Numbered from the stretch's first letter, positions 1 to 11,624 are shown. The stretch: DNA of 64,000 nucleotides from Gryllotalpicola ginsengisoli DSM 22003 (GCF_000419445.1 NZ_AULK01000004.1:124001-188000); one strand, 5' to 3'. Program-made: numbers and translations. The notes: generated from the sequence alone by a model not told the origin.

Positions 1-361
1 GCAGCCACACCGTGATCGCCCAGGTGAGCACGCCGACGGCGGCGCCGACGAGCGCGTCGAGCCCGTTCGCGACGGGCGACTTGCGGATGGCGCGGTGGAT
101 CGCGTTGGCGATGCTGATCAGGATCACCGCGCACACGACCGCGATGAGCAGCACCACGATGAGCACGGCGAGGGTGCGCTGCCAGGCCTGCAGGGCGCTG
201 AACACGTTGACCGCGTCGACGATGCCGGGGGCGAGCTGCAGGCCCACCCAGAAGCCGGCGATCCAGCCGACCGCGGTGGCGACGGCGACGAGGGCGCCGC
301 GACGGGCCGCCCGGATCACGAAGGCGATGCCGAAGGCGGCGAGCACGAGGTCGACGATCAA
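1..361 (-). CDS. CvpA/MarP-like membrane protein, 5' part only
   Basis: The first 120 codons of a reverse-strand gene that continues past the left edge. The product begins IVDLVLAAFGIAFVIRAARR and shows three hydrophobic segments (about residues 2-16, 22-50, 60-85) and a fourth starting near 105, with the family-typical glycine/alanine-rich stretch near the cut. This matches the CvpA domain found alone or at the N-terminus of MarP-type membrane-anchored serine proteases; the catalytic part would lie outside, so MarP is inferred. Start chosen as TTG at 361 because a GAAGGG ribosome site lies five bases upstream; an in-frame GTG at 367 is possible. Confidence 0.6.
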   Translation of the reverse strand, partial: MIVDLVLAAFGIAFVIRAARRGALVAVATAVGWIAGFWVGLQLAPGIVDAVNVFSALQAWQRTLAVLIVVLLIAVVCAVILISIANAIHRAIRKSPVANGLDALVGAAVGVLTWAITVWL

Positions 362-432
362 CTGCACCCTTCACACTCTTCCATCCGAAGACGTCTGCGC
401 GGTGTAGCGCCGCCGGGATTCGGCGGCGGCAC

Positions 433-515
433 GGGCGCAACCGTCACGATCGGGCACAACGGATGCGCAGAAGCTGCGCCCCATCGCACCGGATGTGCCC
501 GGGCGGACGGCCCGA
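433..515. repeat. Intergenic repeat, copy A of the GCGCAA/ATCGGGCAC family
   Basis: Between the CvpA-like and VIT1 genes. It contains GCGCAA (435) then ATCGGGCAC (449), followed by GCGCAGAA and a distal TGCCCGGGC. Bases 434-459 match 10027-10052 with one mismatch, and similarity continues loosely for about 70 bases. Confidence 0.65.
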
Positions 516-524
516 GGCATCCGA

Positions 525-1625
525 TCACAGGCCGGTGGTGCCGAACAGCAGGCCGAGCAGGTAGGTGACCGCGGCCGCGCCGTAACCGATGGCGAGCTGG
601 CGCACGGCGCGCTTCCACGGCGAGGAGCCCGACAGCAGCCCGGTCACGGCGCCGGTGCCGAGCAGGGCGATGCCGACGAGCACGGCGGAGACGACGACCG
701 CCGTCACGCCGCCCAGGCCGAAGAGGTAGGGGATCACGGGCACGATCGCGCCCGAGGCGAAGAAGCAGAAGCTGGACAGCGCCGCCGACAGCCCCGTGCC
801 GAGGGCCTCGTGGTCGTCGCCGGCGGTGGTCGGGATGGGCGCGGTCTCGGGGGTTGCGTTGCTCAGCACGCGGTCGGCGCGTTGCTGCGCCTCGGATTCG
901 GCCATGCCGCGCGAGCGGTAGACGAGGGCGAGCTCGTTGGCGTCGAGGTCGAGGTCGGGCAGGATCGAGCCGACCTGGGGGTTGGGGGTCGAGGCGGCGA
1001 GCAGCTCGCGCTGCGAGTGCACCGAGACGAACTCCCCCGCCCCCATCGACAACGCGCCGGCGAGCAGCCCGGCGATGCCGGTCAGCAGGATGACGTGGGT
1101 GGACACGCCGCTCGCGCCGACGCCGAGCACGAGCGAGAGGTTGCTGACGAGGCCGTCGTTGGCGCCGAAGACGGCGGCGCGGAAGGTGCCCGACAGGCGG
1201 TTGCGGCCGCGCTCGGCCAGGGCCCGGACCACCTCTTCGTGGATCTGCTCGTCGGCGGCCATCTGCGCGGTCGCATCCGGGTCGTGCGCGTACGGCGAGC
1301 GCGACTCGGCGCTCTGCACCAGGGCGAGCACGAACACGGAGCCGAAGGTGCGGGCGAGCCAGCCGAGCAGCCGGGTGCGCAGGTCGACCCGCAGCGGCTT
1401 GCCCACCTGCTCGCCGAGCAGCTCGAGCCAGTGCTGCTCGTGCCGCCCCTCGGCCTCGGCGAGCGCGAGCAGGATCTCGCGCTCCTCGCCTTCCCGGCGC
1501 GCGGCCAGATCGCGGTAGACGGATGCCTCGGCACGCTCGTCGGCCAGGTAGCGGCGCCAGCGGCGCAGGGTGCGCTCGTCCGGCGTCCGCGTCGTCGCAG
1601 CACTCACGGCTGACCAGCCTGACAC
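525..1625 (-). CDS. Ferritin-like/VIT1 family metal transporter (MbfA-like)
   Basis: 366 residues in two parts. Residues about 20-140 form a rubrerythrin/ferritin-like helical domain with likely metal ligands E30, E33, E59, H62, E63 and the D125-E126-x-x-H129-E130 cluster. Residues about 148-366 are a VIT1/CCC1 domain opening with AVFGANDGLVSNLSLVLG, with paired helices near 170-190 and three more at the C-terminus. Related MbfA proteins export iron or manganese across the cytoplasmic membrane; the direction here is inferred. The GTG at 1625 gives the full length; GTG at 1607 is an equally plausible shorter start. It appears monocistronic. Confidence 0.85.
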   Translation of the reverse strand: MSGWSAVSAATTRTPDERTLRRWRRYLADERAEASVYRDLAARREGEEREILLALAEAEGRHEQHWLELLGEQVGKPLRVDLRTRLLGWLARTFGSVFVLALVQSAESRSPYAHDPDATAQMAADEQIHEEVVRALAERGRNRLSGTFRAAVFGANDGLVSNLSLVLGVGASGVSTHVILLTGIAGLLAGALSMGAGEFVSVHSQRELLAASTPNPQVGSILPDLDLDANELALVYRSRGMAESEAQQRADRVLSNATPETAPIPTTAGDDHEALGTGLSAALSSFCFFASGAIVPVIPYLFGLGGVTAVVVSAVLVGIALLGTGAVTGLLSGSSPWKRAVRQLAIGYGAAAVTYLLGLLFGTTGL

Positions 1626-1659
1626 GGCGCCCGCGCCGGCTTCCAGCCGGGCGGGCGCC
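1626..1659 (-). terminator. Hairpin after the small acidic ORF
   Basis: A 9-bp GC stem (GGCGCCCGC at 1626 pairing with GCGGGCGCC ending 1659) extends by five more pairs across a one-base bulge, with a five-base loop. It sits just downstream of the reverse-strand gene ending at 1690. There is no clear U tract. Confidence 0.5.
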
Positions 1660-1689
1660 TTCGGAGGGTTCAGCCGGGGCTAACTCGCG

Positions 1690-1944
1690 TCAGTCGCCCT
1701 CCGGTGCGACGTCGTCGCTCTCGTTCAGGCCGGCGTCGCCGCTCAGCGCGTCGCCGCCGGTCGTTCCGTCGTTGCCGGTGGGCGGGCGGTCGCCGCCCAG
1801 GGTGTCGCCGGCGCTGTGCGCGCCGGCCGGGCCCTCTTCGTCGTGCCGGGCGGGGTTCGCGCGCACCTGGTCGGCCTCTTCGATGTCGGCGATGATGCGT
1901 GCCCGTTCGCTGCGGCGGTCCTGGTCCTGGATCTCGTCAGCCAT
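1690..1944 (-). CDS. Small acidic hypothetical protein
   Basis: 84 residues, rich in Asp, Glu, Gly and Asn, with a short charged helical N-terminus (MADEIQDQDRRSERARIIAD) and a probably disordered C-terminus. No transmembrane segment, cysteine or known motif. The ATG at 1944 is chosen because GAAAGGAG lies seven bases upstream; a longer frame to 2010 lacks such a site. It follows glgX on the same strand after about 60 bases and is followed by a hairpin. Function unknown; similar short acidic proteins are common in Microbacteriaceae. Confidence 0.7.
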   Translation of the reverse strand: MADEIQDQDRRSERARIIADIEEADQVRANPARHDEEGPAGAHSAGDTLGGDRPPTGNDGTTGGDALSGDAGLNESDDVAPEGD

Positions 1945-2006
1945 GACGTGTCTCCTTTCACGACCTGTCACCCTGCCGGTACCCCGGCGCGGCGAGGGCC
2001 ACGCCG

Positions 2007-4042
<2,036 letters not shown>

Positions 4043-4046
<4 letters not shown>

Positions 4047-4267
4047 CGCCGCCGGGCGAGCAGCGCCACCGCGCTCTCGAGTGTCTTGGACTGGCCCACC
4101 TCGACGCAGCGGTCGAGCCGCGCGCCGTGCAGCGTGACCCACACCGGGCCGACGCGCTCGATGTAACCCTGGACCCCGGCATCCGTCACGACCCGATAGA
4201 GCACGTCGCTGTGCTTCTCGACCTGCATCGATCCGTTGTCGGTGGTGTATTTCGCCATGCTCTTCAT
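4043..4267 (-). CDS. Small hypothetical protein between treZ and glgX
   Basis: 74 residues, mixed charge, no membrane segment; the core YRVVTDAGVQGYIERVGPVW looks like a small beta domain, with a basic C-terminus ending ARRR. GGGGG lies six bases before the ATG at 4267; a second in-frame ATG at 4258 is possible. Its stop overlaps the glgX start, so it is probably co-transcribed with treY-treZ-glgX. I do not recognise a family; a role in trehalose/glycogen metabolism is only suggested by position. Confidence 0.6.
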
Positions 4268-4327
4268 CGTGGAACCCCCGCTTGTCGCCGGGGGCGTTCC
4301 TCCTCGGCGTGAAGGTACCCAGCCGCG

Positions 4328-6055
4328 TCACTCGAGGCGCACGATCGCGGCTCCCGGCCCCTCGAGGTGCAGTCCGGCGGCTCCGGCCCGCACCTCGCCG
4401 TAGGCGAGCACGAGGCCGCCGTGCTCGGGCACCTCGACCGGTCCGGGGCGCAGCGCGACCGTGACCCGCAGCGGGCCGCGGCTGAACGCGAAGACGCCGC
4501 GCGCCTCGTCGGCATCCACCTCGCGCGCCGGCGCATCGACCGGCAGCTCGCGCCGCAGCGCGATGAGGTCGGTGTAGAAGGCGAGCAGGCCCGCGTGCGG
4601 TTCCCGCTCGGGCTCGGACCAGTCCAGGCGCGAGCGGGCGAAGGTGGCCGGGTCCTGCGGGTCGGGGACGACCGCCGGATCCCAGCCCATGCGGGCGAAC
4701 TCGGCGATGCGCCCGCGCGCCGTCGCCTCCCCCAGCTCGGGCTCGGGGTGGGAGGTGAAGAACTGCCACGGGGTGCGCGCGCCCCACTCCTCGCCCATGA
4801 ACAGCATCGGGGTGAACGGGCCGAGCAGCACGAGCGCCGCCGCGGCGGCGAGCGAGCCCTCGCCGACCTGCGCCGACATGCGGTCGCCGACCGCCCGGTT
4901 GCCGACCTGGTCGTGATCCTGCGCGAAGGCGACGAGCCGGCGGAACGGGATGTCGGGGTCGAGCGGCCGGCCGTGGTGCCGCTCGCGGAAGCTCGACCAG
5001 GTGCCGTCGTGGAACCAGCCGCGCTCGAACACCTTGACGAGGGCGCCGAGCCCGCCGAAGTCGGCGTAGTAGCCGACGGTCTCGCCGGTCACGTTGGCGT
5101 GCACCGCGTGGTGCACGTCGTCGTCCCACTGGGCGTCGAGGCCGTAGCCGTGCGCCGCGCGGGAGCGGATCAGCTTCGGGTCGTTCAGGTCGCTCTCGGC
5201 GATGAGCGTCAGCGGCCGGCCCAGCTCGGCGGCCAGCTCGTCGACGCGGGCGGCGAGCTCTTCGAGCAGGTGCAGCGCGCGGGCGTCGCGCAGCGCGTGC
5301 ACGGCGTCGAGCCGCAGCCCGTCGGCGTGCATGTCGCGCAGCCAGTACATGGCGTTGTCGATGATGTACCGCCGCACCTCGTCGGAGAGCGGCCCGTCGA
5401 GGTTCAGCGCGTCGCCCCAGGTGTTGGCGGCGCCCGACCCGAGGTAGGGGCCGAAGTCGGGCAGGTGGTTGCCGCTCGGGCCCAGGTGGTTGTACACGAC
5501 GTCCTGCACAACGGCGAGGCCGCGGGCGTGGCAGGCGTCGACGAAGCGCTGGTACGCCTCCGGGCCGCCGTAGGGCTCGTGCACCGCGTACCAGAGCACC
5601 CCGTCGTAGCCCCAGCCGTGGGTGCCGTTGAACGCGTTGACGGGCAGCAGCTCGATCGCGTCGACGCCGAGCCGCACCAGGTGGTCGAGGCGACGGATGG
5701 CGCTGTCCAGCGTTCCCTCGGGGGTGAAGGTGCCGACGTGCAGTTCGTAGATCACAGCTCCGGTGAGGTCTCGGCCGCGCCATCCGTCGTCGCCCCACGC
5801 GTAGCGGGCGGGGTCGAATTCGCGGCCGAGCTCGTGCACGCCGCGCGGCTGCCGCAGCGACCGCGGGTCGGCGAAGGGGCCGTTGCCGTCGACGAGGAAA
5901 CCGTAGTCGGCGGGGTCGGGGCCGCCGTCCCACGGCTGGTCCAGGGCCCACCATCCGTTCTCGCCGCGGGTCAGCGGGAGTTCGGCGCGGCCTTGGCCCA
6001 CGACGAGCGTCACCTGCGCGGCCTGGGGCGCCCAGACCGGGAATCGTCGGTTCAT
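4328..6055 (-). CDS. treZ: Malto-oligosyltrehalose trehalohydrolase TreZ
   Basis: 575 residues, GH13. It releases trehalose from maltooligosyl trehalose made by TreY. An N-terminal CBM48-like domain opens with [17 protein letters not shown]; the barrel starts with [12 protein letters not shown] near 104. The catalytic pair is visible as D250 in DGLRLDAV and E287 in LIAESDLND; the family loop QDHDQVGNR follows the barrel core. The ATG at 6055 overlaps the treY stop by four bases (ATGA), so both are translated from one message. Confidence 0.95.
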   Translation of the reverse strand: MNRRFPVWAPQAAQVTLVVGQGRAELPLTRGENGWWALDQPWDGGPDPADYGFLVDGNGPFADPRSLRQPRGVHELGREFDPARYAWGDDGWRGRDLTGAVIYELHVGTFTPEGTLDSAIRRLDHLVRLGVDAIELLPVNAFNGTHGWGYDGVLWYAVHEPYGGPEAYQRFVDACHARGLAVVQDVVYNHLGPSGNHLPDFGPYLGSGAANTWGDALNLDGPLSDEVRRYIIDNAMYWLRDMHADGLRLDAVHALRDARALHLLEELAARVDELAAELGRPLTLIAESDLNDPKLIRSRAAHGYGLDAQWDDDVHHAVHANVTGETVGYYADFGGLGALVKVFERGWFHDGTWSSFRERHHGRPLDPDIPFRRLVAFAQDHDQVGNRAVGDRMSAQVGEGSLAAAAALVLLGPFTPMLFMGEEWGARTPWQFFTSHPEPELGEATARGRIAEFARMGWDPAVVPDPQDPATFARSRLDWSEPEREPHAGLLAFYTDLIALRRELPVDAPAREVDADEARGVFAFSRGPLRVTVALRPGPVEVPEHGGLVLAYGEVRAGAAGLHLEGPGAAIVRLE

Positions 6056-8325
6056 GTCTCCACCAGCAGGGCGACGGGGTAGTCGGCGAACAGCTCGGCC
6101 ACGCGCGCCGCGCCCTGGGCCTCGCGGCCGGTCAGCTCGTCGCGCAGGCTCCGCTCGCCGAGGTCAACGACGGTGTCGCCCCAGCCGCCTGCGGCGGCGA
6201 GGCCGAGCGGCAGGCGGGTGGCCAGGGCGATCGCGCCGCCGCGGTCGAAGCCGATCAGGTGCTCGGCCTGCGCGCCGCGCGCCGTGACCGGGTGGTAGGC
6301 GGTGAACAGCTCGGGCCGGTCGCGGCGCAGCCGCAGCGCGCGGGAGACGACGAGCGTCTTGACCGCGCCGCTCTCGTCGACGGGCGGCCGCCAGCCGCCG
6401 TCGAGGCGGTCGAGCAGCTCGGATGCCGCGGCGAAATCCACGGGGCGCCGGTTGTCCGGGTCCACCAGCGACCGGTCCCAGCGTTCCGTGCCCTGGTAGA
6501 CGTCGGGGGTTCCGGGGGCGAGCAGCTGCAGCAGCTTCGCCGCGAGGCCGTTGGAGTACCCGGCCGCCGTCAGCTCGTCGACGAGTCGCTCGAGCAGCTC
6601 GTGCACGAGCGGCTCCTCGACGGCGACCGTGACGAGGCGGGTCAGCCGCTCTTCGAACGCGGGGTCGCCGTCGATCCAGTCGGTCGACTCACCGGCTTCG
6701 CGAGCCGCCTTCAGCGCGTAGGCCTCGAGCCGCTCCCGGCTCGCCGGCCACGCGCCGACGATCGCCTGCCAGATCAGGTTCTCCAGCACCCGGTCGCCCG
6801 TTCCGATGAGCCCGCCGACCTCGGTCAGGAAGCGCCGCCAGCGTTCGGGGGCCTCGGCGAGCGCGGTGATCCGCGCCCGGGTGTCTTCGCTGCGCTTGGT
6901 GTCGTGGGTGGTCAGCGTCGTCATCGACTCGGGCAGCCGGGCGGCGCGGTCGCGCTGCGCCGCGTGGAAGGCGGCCGCGTCGATCGCGAACAGGCTCGGG
7001 TCTCCCCCGACCTCGGTCAGCGAGGTGAGCCGGGGGTAGCGGTAGAACGCGTTGTCCTCGACGCCCTTGGCCATGATCATGCCGCTGGTCTGCTGGAAGC
7101 GCAGCGCGGCGCGGTTGCCCGGGTCGGCGAGCGCCGCGCCGACGGCGGCGAGGTCGGCCTCGAGCTGGGGGGCTGCGGCCTGCGCGGCGGCGACGGCTTC
7201 GTCGAGGTGCTCGCGCCCGAAGGGCAGGTAGCTGCGGTAGACGGGCAGGGCGGCGGCGATCTCGACGAGCGCGTCTTCGACGTCGCCGGCGACCTCTCCG
7301 AGTTCGCGGGCGACGCGGCGGATCTCGGAGTTCAGGATGCCGCGGGCGACGGCCCGCTTGCGCTCGGGAACCAGCTCGGCCCAGCGCCGGGGGCTGCCTG
7401 CCGCCTCGTCGACGATCTGGGTGAGCGGATGCTCGCCCGCGGGGTCGACGAGCACCCGGTCGATCCCGGCCAGCGCGTCGTAGCCGGTGGTGCCGGCGAT
7501 GGGCCACTGCGGGGGCATCCGCTCGTCGCCCTCGATGATCTTCTCGACCCAGATCGGCCTGCCCTGGGCGAGTTCGGCGAGACGGCGCAGGTAGTCGCCG
7601 GGGGCGCGCAGCCCGTCGGGGTGGTCGACGCGCAGGCCGTCGACGAGGCCCTCGGCGATCCAGCGGCCGATCTCGCGGTGGGTGTCGTCGAACACGCGCG
7701 GGTCTTCGACGCGTACGGCGGCGAGCGTGTTCACGGCGAAGAAGCGGCGGTAGTTGAGGTCGTGGTCGGCCCGCCGCCACGACATCAGCTCGTAGTGCTG
7801 CCGGTCGTGCACCTCGCGCGGGGTGCCGCCGCCGGTGCCCTCGGCAATCGGGAAGCGGTGTTCGTAGTAGACGAGCTCGTCGCCGTCCACTCTCAGCACG
7901 TCGAGCTCGTCGGGGCCGTCGCCGAGCACGGGCAGGCGCAGCCTGCCGCCGCCGAACTCCCAGTCGATGTCGAAGTAGTCGGCGTACGGCGAACGACGGC
8001 CGTGCGCGAGCACATCCCACCACCAGCGGTTCGCGTTCGGGGTCGCGACGCCGACGTGGTTGGGCACGATGTCGACGACCACGCCCATGCCGCGCTCGTG
8101 CGCCGCACGGGAGAGCTCGGCGAGCCCCTCCGGCCCGCCCCGGGCGGCGTCGACGCGAGAGTGGTCGACCACGTCGTAGCCGTGCGAGGAGCCCGACTCG
8201 GACTCGAGCAGCGGCGAGAGGTACAGCCAGTCGGCGCCGAGGCGGTGCAGGTAGGGCACGATGCGCGCCGCGTCGAAGAGGGTGAACTCCGCCGAGATCT
8301 GAAGGCGGTAGGTACTGGCGGGCAC
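6052..8325 (-). CDS. treY: Malto-oligosyltrehalose synthase TreY
   Basis: About 757 residues, GH13. It rearranges the reducing-end alpha-1,4 bond of maltodextrin into an alpha,alpha-1,1 bond. The sequence opens [19 protein letters not shown], typical for TreY, and holds VPNHVGVAT, the nucleophile Asp in [12 protein letters not shown], the Glu in EKIIEGDE, and [11 protein letters not shown] longer frame reaches GTG at 8373, but GTG at 8325 matches the family N-terminus and lies seven bases from a TAGATT -10 element, so I prefer it. It is the first gene of treY-treZ-small ORF-glgX. Confidence 0.93.
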   Translation of the reverse strand: MPASTYRLQISAEFTLFDAARIVPYLHRLGADWLYLSPLLESESGSSHGYDVVDHSRVDAARGGPEGLAELSRAAHERGMGVVVDIVPNHVGVATPNANRWWWDVLAHGRRSPYADYFDIDWEFGGGRLRLPVLGDGPDELDVLRVDGDELVYYEHRFPIAEGTGGGTPREVHDRQHYELMSWRRADHDLNYRRFFAVNTLAAVRVEDPRVFDDTHREIGRWIAEGLVDGLRVDHPDGLRAPGDYLRRLAELAQGRPIWVEKIIEGDERMPPQWPIAGTTGYDALAGIDRVLVDPAGEHPLTQIVDEAAGSPRRWAELVPERKRAVARGILNSEIRRVARELGEVAGDVEDALVEIAAALPVYRSYLPFGREHLDEAVAAAQAAAPQLEADLAAVGAALADPGNRAALRFQQTSGMIMAKGVEDNAFYRYPRLTSLTEVGGDPSLFAIDAAAFHAAQRDRAARLPESMTTLTTHDTKRSEDTRARITALAEAPERWRRFLTEVGGLIGTGDRVLENLIWQAIVGAWPASRERLEAYALKAAREAGESTDWIDGDPAFEERLTRLVTVAVEEPLVHELLERLVDELTAAGYSNGLAAKLLQLLAPGTPDVYQGTERWDRSLVDPDNRRPVDFAAASELLDRLDGGWRPPVDESGAVKTLVVSRALRLRRDRPELFTAYHPVTARGAQAEHLIGFDRGGAIALATRLPLGLAAAGGWGDTVVDLGERSLRDELTGREAQGAARVAELFADYPVALLVET

Positions 8326-8332
8326 GAGGCCG

Positions 8333-8338
8333 AATCTA
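8333..8338 (-). promoter_or_regulatory. -10 element (TAGATT) for leaderless treY
   Basis: Reverse-strand TAGATT ends seven bases before GTG 8325, so transcription would start at or next to the start codon. This decides the treY start. No good -35 is visible. Confidence 0.5.
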
Positions 8339-8451
8339 CGCAGGTGCTCGGGGCGGGCGCCACCGGTTGACACGATCGGTCACACGCCGGTACGCGCAGT
8401 CCGCGGGTGCCGCGTTGCGGGCGTCTTGGCCCTTCCTGTGAGCAATGGCGC

Positions 8452-8457
8452 TAGCGT
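8452..8457 (+). promoter_or_regulatory. -10 element (TAGCGT) for leader peptide and 8487 gene
   Basis: TAGCGT ends six bases before ATG 8464, the same geometry as other leaderless starts in this window. Confidence 0.45.
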
Positions 8458-8463
8458 GCCGTG

Positions 8464-8490
8464 ATGGTCAACCGTCTGCTGGGCCGATGA
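8464..8490 (+). CDS. Putative leaderless leader peptide (8 codons)
   Basis: ATG 8464 opens an eight-codon frame, MVNRLLGR, whose TGA overlaps the ATG of the membrane-protein gene at 8487 by four bases (ATGA). An in-frame GTG precedes it at 8461. A TAGCGT hexamer lies six bases upstream, while the main gene lacks a clear ribosome site. This is the arrangement expected if ribosomes load on the leader and reinitiate on the main frame. Whether it regulates or only couples is unknown. Confidence 0.4.
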   Translation: MVNRLLGR

Positions 8491-9557
8491 CCGCCGTCGC
8501 CCTGTTCGCCGCCGTGTTCCTCGCCTGCGTGGTCGAGGCGGTGGAGGCGACCACGATCGTCGTCGCGGTCGGCGCCACCCGCAGCTGGCGGTCGGCGCTG
8601 ACCGGTGCCGCCGTCGCCGTGGTGGTGCTGGCCGCGGCCGTCGCGCTCGTCGGTCCCGCGATCCTGCTGCTGCCGCTGGCCGTGCTGCGCCTCGTCGTCG
8701 GCGGGTTGCTGCTGGTCTTCGGGCTCGGCTGGCTGCGCAAGGCGGTGCTGCGCGCGGCAGGGCGCAGGGCTCTCCGTGACGAGGAGGCTGCCTTCCGGCG
8801 TCAGGTCGAGGCGGCCGAGAGCGCCCGGCGCGAGAGCCGGTTCGGAGTCTCCGATTGGTACGCGTTCACCGTGTCGTTCAAGGGCGTGTTGCTCGAGGGC
8901 CTCGAGGTGGTCTTCATCGTGCTCACCTTCGCCACCAATCAGGGGCGCCTGCCGGTCGCCGTCGTCGCGGCGCTCGCCGCGATCGTGCTCGTCGTGGCAC
9001 TGGGCGCCGCCGTGCGCGGACCGCTGTCGCGGGTGCCCGAGAACGCGCTCAAGTTCGTCGTCGGCATCATGCTCACCGCCTTCGGCCTGTTCTGGGGCGC
9101 CGAAGGCGCGGGGGCGCACTGGCCCGGCGACGACGCCGCCCTGCTCGCCATCGCGCCGGCGGTCGCCGCGTACTGCCTGCTGCTCGTGGTCGCGTTCTCG
9201 GGCCGGCGGCCGGGCCGCGGGCGCGCCCAGTCGTTCCGGGTCACGGGCGGGCCGCACGTCGGGCAGGGGGCATCGGATGCCTCGGCGCCGCAGCCTGCGG
9301 CATCCGTCAGCCCTGCGTCGCCGGCGTCGGCGCCTGCCGCGCCGCCCGCCGCGCTCGCGCCCCAACGCGGCCGCCTCGCCGCCTTCGGCCTGTTCTGGTA
9401 CGACTTCGTCGTCGGGGACGACTGGCGGGTCGCGGCGGGCGTTGCGGTGATGCTCGCCCTGATCGCCGTCCTGGCGGGCTGGCCGGGAGCATGGCTCATC
9501 GCGGTGGTCGGTGCGCTCGTGCTCATTCCGTACGGCACGGCGCGTGCGGCCCGATGA
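8487..9557 (+). CDS. Multi-pass membrane protein with FTR1-like E-G-L-E motif (COG4280-like)
   Basis: 356 residues with about seven hydrophobic segments. An N-terminal repeat half carries VEAVEATTIVVAVG and a second half carries LLEGLEVVFIVLTF; the acidic pairs inside membrane helices recall REGLE of FTR1 iron permeases and the acidic motifs of GDT1/TMEM165 cation transporters. A long Ala/Pro linker (about 250-290) separates the C-terminal helices. I infer a cation transporter of the COG4280 type, substrate unknown. The ATG at 8487 is chosen from the overlap with the leader peptide; ATG 8445 is in frame but has no support. Confidence 0.6.
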   Translation: MTAVALFAAVFLACVVEAVEATTIVVAVGATRSWRSALTGAAVAVVVLAAAVALVGPAILLLPLAVLRLVVGGLLLVFGLGWLRKAVLRAAGRRALRDEEAAFRRQVEAAESARRESRFGVSDWYAFTVSFKGVLLEGLEVVFIVLTFATNQGRLPVAVVAALAAIVLVVALGAAVRGPLSRVPENALKFVVGIMLTAFGLFWGAEGAGAHWPGDDAALLAIAPAVAAYCLLLVVAFSGRRPGRGRAQSFRVTGGPHVGQGASDASAPQPAASVSPASPASAPAAPPAALAPQRGRLAAFGLFWYDFVVGDDWRVAAGVAVMLALIAVLAGWPGAWLIAVVGALVLIPYGTARAAR

Positions 9558-9596
9558 GGCCTGGCTCGCCCGTCGTTGGACGCCGGTCGCCCCGAA

Positions 9597-9935
9597 TCAG
9601 TCGCCGGAGGTCCAGCCGATGTGGTCCGAGCCCATGGAAATCACGTAGTCGGTCGGGTCGGTGGTGCCTTCCACGCGCTCGTAGCGGGGTGCGTCGTCGT
9701 CGGGCACGGCCTGCGAGCTGATCACGAGGTAGTCGGCGGGCGCTCCGCCCACGAGCGGGAGCACCGCGAAGCCCGGCCGGCCGACGCCCCCGCCGTCGAG
9801 GCGGGCGACGTACTCGTCGCTGTCGAAGGTGTCGGGCTGCACGTCGACCAGGTCGGTCGGCGTGACGATCTGCACGGACTTGTTGATGCCGCCGACGCCA
9901 CCGGTGACGCCGTCGCCCGGAACCGCAGTGTTCAT
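9597..9935 (-). CDS. Small hypothetical protein
   Basis: 112 residues, acidic, without membrane segments or cysteines. It begins with a glycine-rich stretch (VTGGVGGINKSVQIV), followed by DLVDVQPDTFDSDEY and a C-terminus GSDHIGWTSGD. GGAGG seven bases before ATG 9935 fixes the start and rules out the longer frame to 10085. Function unknown. It lies alone between a convergent membrane-protein gene and tRNA-Arg. Confidence 0.65.
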   Translation of the reverse strand: MNTAVPGDGVTGGVGGINKSVQIVTPTDLVDVQPDTFDSDEYVARLDGGGVGRPGFAVLPLVGGAPADYLVISSQAVPDDDAPRYERVEGTTDPTDYVISMGSDHIGWTSGD

Positions 9936-10026
9936 GGGAGGTCCTCCATCTGTCGGCGGGAAGGTACCCAGGTGGGCGGGGAGGTGCACGGCCGAGGCGG
10001 CTGCGGGGATAGCCGTGATGCGCACT

Positions 10027-10103
10027 GGCGCAAACGTCACGATCGGGCACAAGCCGGGCGCAGAACTTCTGCCCGATCGCGACACTTATGCCCGGGCCGC
10101 AGA
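10027..10103. repeat. Intergenic repeat, copy B, with 10-bp inverted repeat
   Basis: Homologous to 433-515. CGATCGGGCA (10040-10049) and TGCCCGATCG (10070-10079) are perfect inverted arms around a 20-base loop; TGCCCGGGC follows, as in copy A. The 252-base gap between the 112-residue gene and tRNA-Arg otherwise holds only the tRNA terminator. Confidence 0.7.
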
Positions 10104-10156
10104 AGGGCGCCGGACTCGGGCATCGCGTCCTGTGCGGTGGCGCGGCGGAACGAAGA

Positions 10157-10179
10157 AAGCCCCGGGGAGACCGGGGCTT
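10157..10179 (-). terminator. Terminator downstream of tRNA-Arg
   Basis: Perfect 9-bp stem AAGCCCCGG/CCGGGGCTT with a five-base loop. On the reverse strand it is followed by TCTTCG. Confidence 0.75.
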
Positions 10180-10187
10180 CGGAGTGG

Positions 10188-10260
10188 TGCGCCTGGAGGG
10201 ACTCGAACCCCCAACCTTCTGATCCGTAGTCAGATGCTCTATCCGTTGAGCTACAGGCGC
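10188..10260 (-). tRNA. tRNA-Arg(ACG)
   Basis: Cloverleaf with acceptor stem GCGCCTG/CAGGCGC, a 5-bp anticodon stem, and loop CTACGGA giving anticodon ACG, plus the T arm GGGGGTTCGAGTCCC. Discriminator A is followed by an encoded CCA (10185-10187). It reads CGU and, after deamination to inosine, CGC/CGA. Confidence 0.95.
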
Positions 10261-10343
10261 GAGGGCGCAACCTGAAGATCATAACAGCCGCCCGGAGCGC
10301 CTCCCAAATCGCGGGCGGAGCCTCCTCGCGGGGCGGAGCCGGG

Positions 10344-11624
10344 TCACGGGTTGGCGTAGAACCAGAGCACGGCGACGCAGACCGGCTGGGCGAGGGCGCC
10401 GAGGCCGACCAGCATCCGTCGCCACAGGTCGCGTTCGGCGAAGCGCGGGTCGCCGAGCAGCGGCGCCAGCGGGATCGCGACGCGGAAGACGCTCTGCTGC
10501 GGCATGAACACGGCCAGCAGGTAGAGCGCGTACGACGCGGCCGTGCTGAGGATCACCGGCCCGAGGCTGCGCGTCGTGGGGCGGGTGAGCCACCACGCGA
10601 AGCCCAGGATCGCCGCCACCACGATGGCCACCCCGAACGCACCGAGGTAGCGCCCGAAGAGCTCGAACCAGGCGGTGAACGGGCGGAAGTCCGTGTGGCC
10701 GAGGAACCCGTCGCGCCACGACAGCTCGGTCGCCGTGTATGCGTTCGGCACGCCGGTGACGATCCACGCGACGAGCGGCCAGGCGAATCCGACGAGGCCC
10801 GTGACCGCCGTGGCGACGACCATGGCGACGCGCTCCCGCACAGGGAATGCGGCGGGGTCGCCGGCCGAGCGCGCCTGCCGCAGGCGCACGACGAAGACCA
10901 CGGCGATCGCCAGCGCCAGCGCGACTTCGCCCGGCCGGGTGAACGCGGCGAGCGCGGCGGGGACGAGCATGAGCCCCCAACGCCGCCGCTGCATCAGGTA
11001 CATGGCGGCGAACAGGAGGAAGAGGAACATGCTCTCCGCGTAGCCGACCTGCAGCAGGAAGGCGAGCGGGCCGAAGCTGAAGACCGTCGCCGCGAGCATC
11101 GCCGGCCGGTGGCCGACCCGGTCCCGCACCATGAGGTAGAGCAGCACCGTGGCCCCCGCCCCGAACAGCGCGGAGACGATGACCGCGAGCACCTCGAACG
11201 GCGCATGCAGCACGGCGGCGAACGCCGCCACGAACAGCGGATAGGCGGGCAGGAAGGCCCAGTCGTTGGGGGCGATGGTTCCGCTCGCGGTGCGCGGCAG
11301 CACCGAGGGATAGCCCTGGTCGGCGATCTGCTGATAGTGCACGCCGTCCCACAGGCCGCCGAGCCCGAAGAAGTCGGGGGTGTGCGGCACCCAGACGCCG
11401 TCGATGCGGGCGAAGGTCGGGGTGTCGGTGAGCCATGGCATGCGCCATCCGTGCGCCGTCGCCACCCACAGGCCGATCAGCAGCAGCAGCGTTGAATATA
11501 TGCGCGACGCGGCATACATGCCGAGCACGCTGAGCACCGCCCGGCTGACACGGCGGCGCGCCGCGAGCGGTCGCGCACCGGTCGACGAAAGCGGCTCGGG
11601 CGCCGCCGAATCCACGGTTGCCAT
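10344..11624 (-). CDS. GT-C mannosyltransferase-like membrane protein (PIG-V/Gpi18 type)
   Basis: 426 residues with about ten transmembrane helices. Family features are WDGVHYQQIADQGYP in the first outer loop, AFLPAYPLFV, and GYAESMFLFLLF, as in PIG-V-type mannosyltransferases that use polyprenyl-phosphate sugar donors on the outer membrane face. A role in lipoglycan or protein mannosylation is inferred. The start is taken as ATG 11624, divergent from the cold-shock gene; the frame continues to 11702 but would overlap that gene. TACCGT lies eight bases upstream. Confidence 0.75.
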   Translation of the reverse strand: MATVDSAAPEPLSSTGARPLAARRRVSRAVLSVLGMYAASRIYSTLLLLIGLWVATAHGWRMPWLTDTPTFARIDGVWVPHTPDFFGLGGLWDGVHYQQIADQGYPSVLPRTASGTIAPNDWAFLPAYPLFVAAFAAVLHAPFEVLAVIVSALFGAGATVLLYLMVRDRVGHRPAMLAATVFSFGPLAFLLQVGYAESMFLFLLFAAMYLMQRRRWGLMLVPAALAAFTRPGEVALALAIAVVFVVRLRQARSAGDPAAFPVRERVAMVVATAVTGLVGFAWPLVAWIVTGVPNAYTATELSWRDGFLGHTDFRPFTAWFELFGRYLGAFGVAIVVAAILGFAWWLTRPTTRSLGPVILSTAASYALYLLAVFMPQQSVFRVAIPLAPLLGDPRFAERDLWRRMLVGLGALAQPVCVAVLWFYANP

